The notes beneath the pieces are model-generated. The model saw nothing but the letters and a program-made list of their open reading frames with translations. It was not told the DNA's origin and did no database searches. The translations under genes and the position numbers were made by a program. From assembly GCA_934358235.1 (NCBI GenBank), contig CAKRKK010000035.1:1-15853 (forward strand): a stretch of DNA of 15,853 bases, in the 5' to 3' direction. Source of the DNA: an uncultured Lachnospira sp. Lineage in GTDB: Bacteria > Bacillota > Clostridia > Lachnospirales > Lachnospiraceae. Shown here one piece after another: positions 14,936 to 15,853 of the stretch (within the stretch, counting starts at the first letter, position 1; each line of letters opens with the position of its first letter).

Positions 14936-15853
14936 CTAGTTTGTCAGATAACTTGTTATCGCATATAGCTTCTGTCCATTATATTCAACCTGTGACCAGC
15001 CGCGTGCACTTTTTGCTGTTCTCTTGACATATTCACCCTTTTTAAGTGTTACAACAACTGTGCTGGTTATATCCGTGCTTGGAATAGTTCTCAGGTTAGT
15101 TTCATCCTTAGCTGTTACATTATCGCTATAGGATGAGAATTCCATATCGTTAACAACAAAGCTTCCATTGCTGCTTTCTGACTGCCTGCTGTTTAAGTCT
15201 GTTGTCAGATAGCTTGTTATTGCATATACAGTATCACCATTATACTCAAGTCTTGACCAGCCATTATCTCCAATACCTGTTCTTTTTGCCGTATTTCCAT
15301 TATACAAAACAGCTATTAACTCACCACGCATGTCCGGAGTACTCCTTAAATTGGTTTCTTCCTTGGCTGTAACTGTCTCATCCACGCTCTTAAACACTAT
15401 TCCAAGCTCTGCCACATTTACACTTTCCTGTGGCTTATCCGGATTAAATGGATCTGCATCACCATCATAACTAAAATATGCAACATTCATATCCACATAA
15501 CCTGATATTCCGTCTACCACACCCTTGTTAGTATACTGCCACATAGCACTTGCTCCGCTATATATTGGTTTAGTTACCGAAGGATAGACACCATCGCTGT
15601 AAGCTGCAACCCATACAGGATACCTGTTTTCTATTTCATTAGTATTCCATAAGCTATTATAGGAAAGCTCATTCTTATTAGCATAAAGCATAGCATCATA
15701 GCCTTCATCAGCTATTGTATCCATAAATGCAAGTGCATTAGCTGTTCTTTCCTCATTAGTAAGTCCATACATTCTGCTGGATGAGCTTGTAAAATCTTCA
15801 CAATTATATACAACCGGATATGTTATTGAATATCCGGCAATGTAATCAGTAAC
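14936..15853 (-). CDS. GH25-type lysozyme with two C-terminal SH3 domains (N-terminus beyond window)
   Basis: The reading frame is open through the right edge, giving 305 visible residues; an internal ATG at 15772 is not the start because the frame before it encodes a recognisable GH25 strand (TYPVVYNCED). The visible part of the glycosidase includes AFMDTIADEGYDAMLYANKNEL, YPVWVAAYSD and the substrate-facing AMWQYTNKGVVDGISGYVDMNVAYF, all typical of GH25 muramidases that cut peptidoglycan outside the cell. In the PVxxDxE catalytic strand the first acid is Asn (codon 15803-15805), while the Glu (15797-15799) is kept. Two bacterial SH3 domains follow and probably bind the cell wall. The gene ends 26 bases before the binding-protein gene, so the two may be co-transcribed, although a functional link is not evident. 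Confidence 0.85.
   Translation of the reverse strand, partial: VTDYIAGYSITYPVVYNCEDFTSSSSRMYGLTNEERTANALAFMDTIADEGYDAMLYANKNELSYNSLWNTNEIENRYPVWVAAYSDGVYPSVTKPIYSGASAMWQYTNKGVVDGISGYVDMNVAYFSYDGDADPFNPDKPQESVNVAELGIVFKSVDETVTAKEETNLRSTPDMRGELIAVLYNGNTAKRTGIGDNGWSRLEYNGDTVYAITSYLTTDLNSRQSESSNGSFVVNDMEFSSYSDNVTAKDETNLRTIPSTDITSTVVVTLKKGEYVKRTAKSARGWSQVEYNGQKLYAITSYLTN
14939..15382 (-). repeat. Tandem SH3 repeats in the lysozyme gene
   Basis: Two related segments of about 62 codons (15197-15382 and 14939-15127) are separated by a Ser/Asn-rich linker of 23 codons. Both start with a VTAKxETNLR motif, contain GWSxxEYNG, and end with YAITSYLT. They are SH3_3-type cell-wall-binding repeats within the coding sequence. 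Confidence 0.85.

Noticed and set aside
1..15853. CRISPR arrays, insertion sequences, tRNA or rRNA genes
   Set aside because: No regularly spaced direct repeats, transposase-like proteins, terminal inverted repeats or cloverleaf-like sequences were seen on either strand.

Overview
The window comes from an AT-rich, low-GC Gram-positive anaerobe, most likely a Lachnospiraceae or related Clostridia member. The reasons are heavy use of AGA and ATA codons, strong AGGAGG-type ribosome binding sites, lipoprotein-type binding proteins, a GH25 lysozyme with bacterial SH3 repeats, and an AprBA-type assimilatory sulfate pathway. Species cannot be fixed from the sequence alone.

Region 1 (1-2368, minus strand) is a signalling pair: a family 3 solute-binding lipoprotein followed, with an 11-base overlap, by a membrane histidine kinase that runs off the left edge. 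Region 2 (2562-3521, plus strand) holds a secreted protein of unknown function and two very small membrane proteins (47 and 42 residues). It ends at a strong hairpin where plus-strand and minus-strand transcription converge.

Region 3 (3651-12285, minus strand) is a complete sulfate uptake and activation operon. In transcription order it reads: sulfate-binding lipoprotein, cysT, cysW, cysA, aprA, aprB, cysD, cysN. Sulfate is imported by the ABC transporter, activated to APS by CysDN (ATP sulfurylase with a regulatory GTPase), and reduced directly to sulfite by the flavin/iron-sulfur AprAB. No APS kinase (CysC), PAPS/APS reductase of the CysH type, or sulfite reductase is in the window. CysN carries an unusual C-terminal extension that lacks a P-loop. 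A consensus-like promoter lies upstream of the operon, and immediately after it comes a perfect 9-bp stem with a U-tract. This looks like a leader attenuator, or a terminator for cysG placed just after the promoter.

Region 4 (12507-15853, minus strand) lies directly upstream on the same strand. It holds a GH25-type lysozyme with two SH3 domains (its start is beyond the right edge), an orphan corrinoid/siderophore-type binding lipoprotein, and a CysG-like siroheme synthase. Siroheme is the cofactor of sulfite and nitrite reductases, so cysG fits the next step of sulfate assimilation even though the reductase is encoded elsewhere.

The most interesting points are the short promoter-hairpin leader of the sulfate operon, the CysN extension, the intercistronic hairpin between transporter and reductase genes, the altered glycine-loop residue in CysG, the orphan binding protein beside cysG, and the cluster of tiny proteins.
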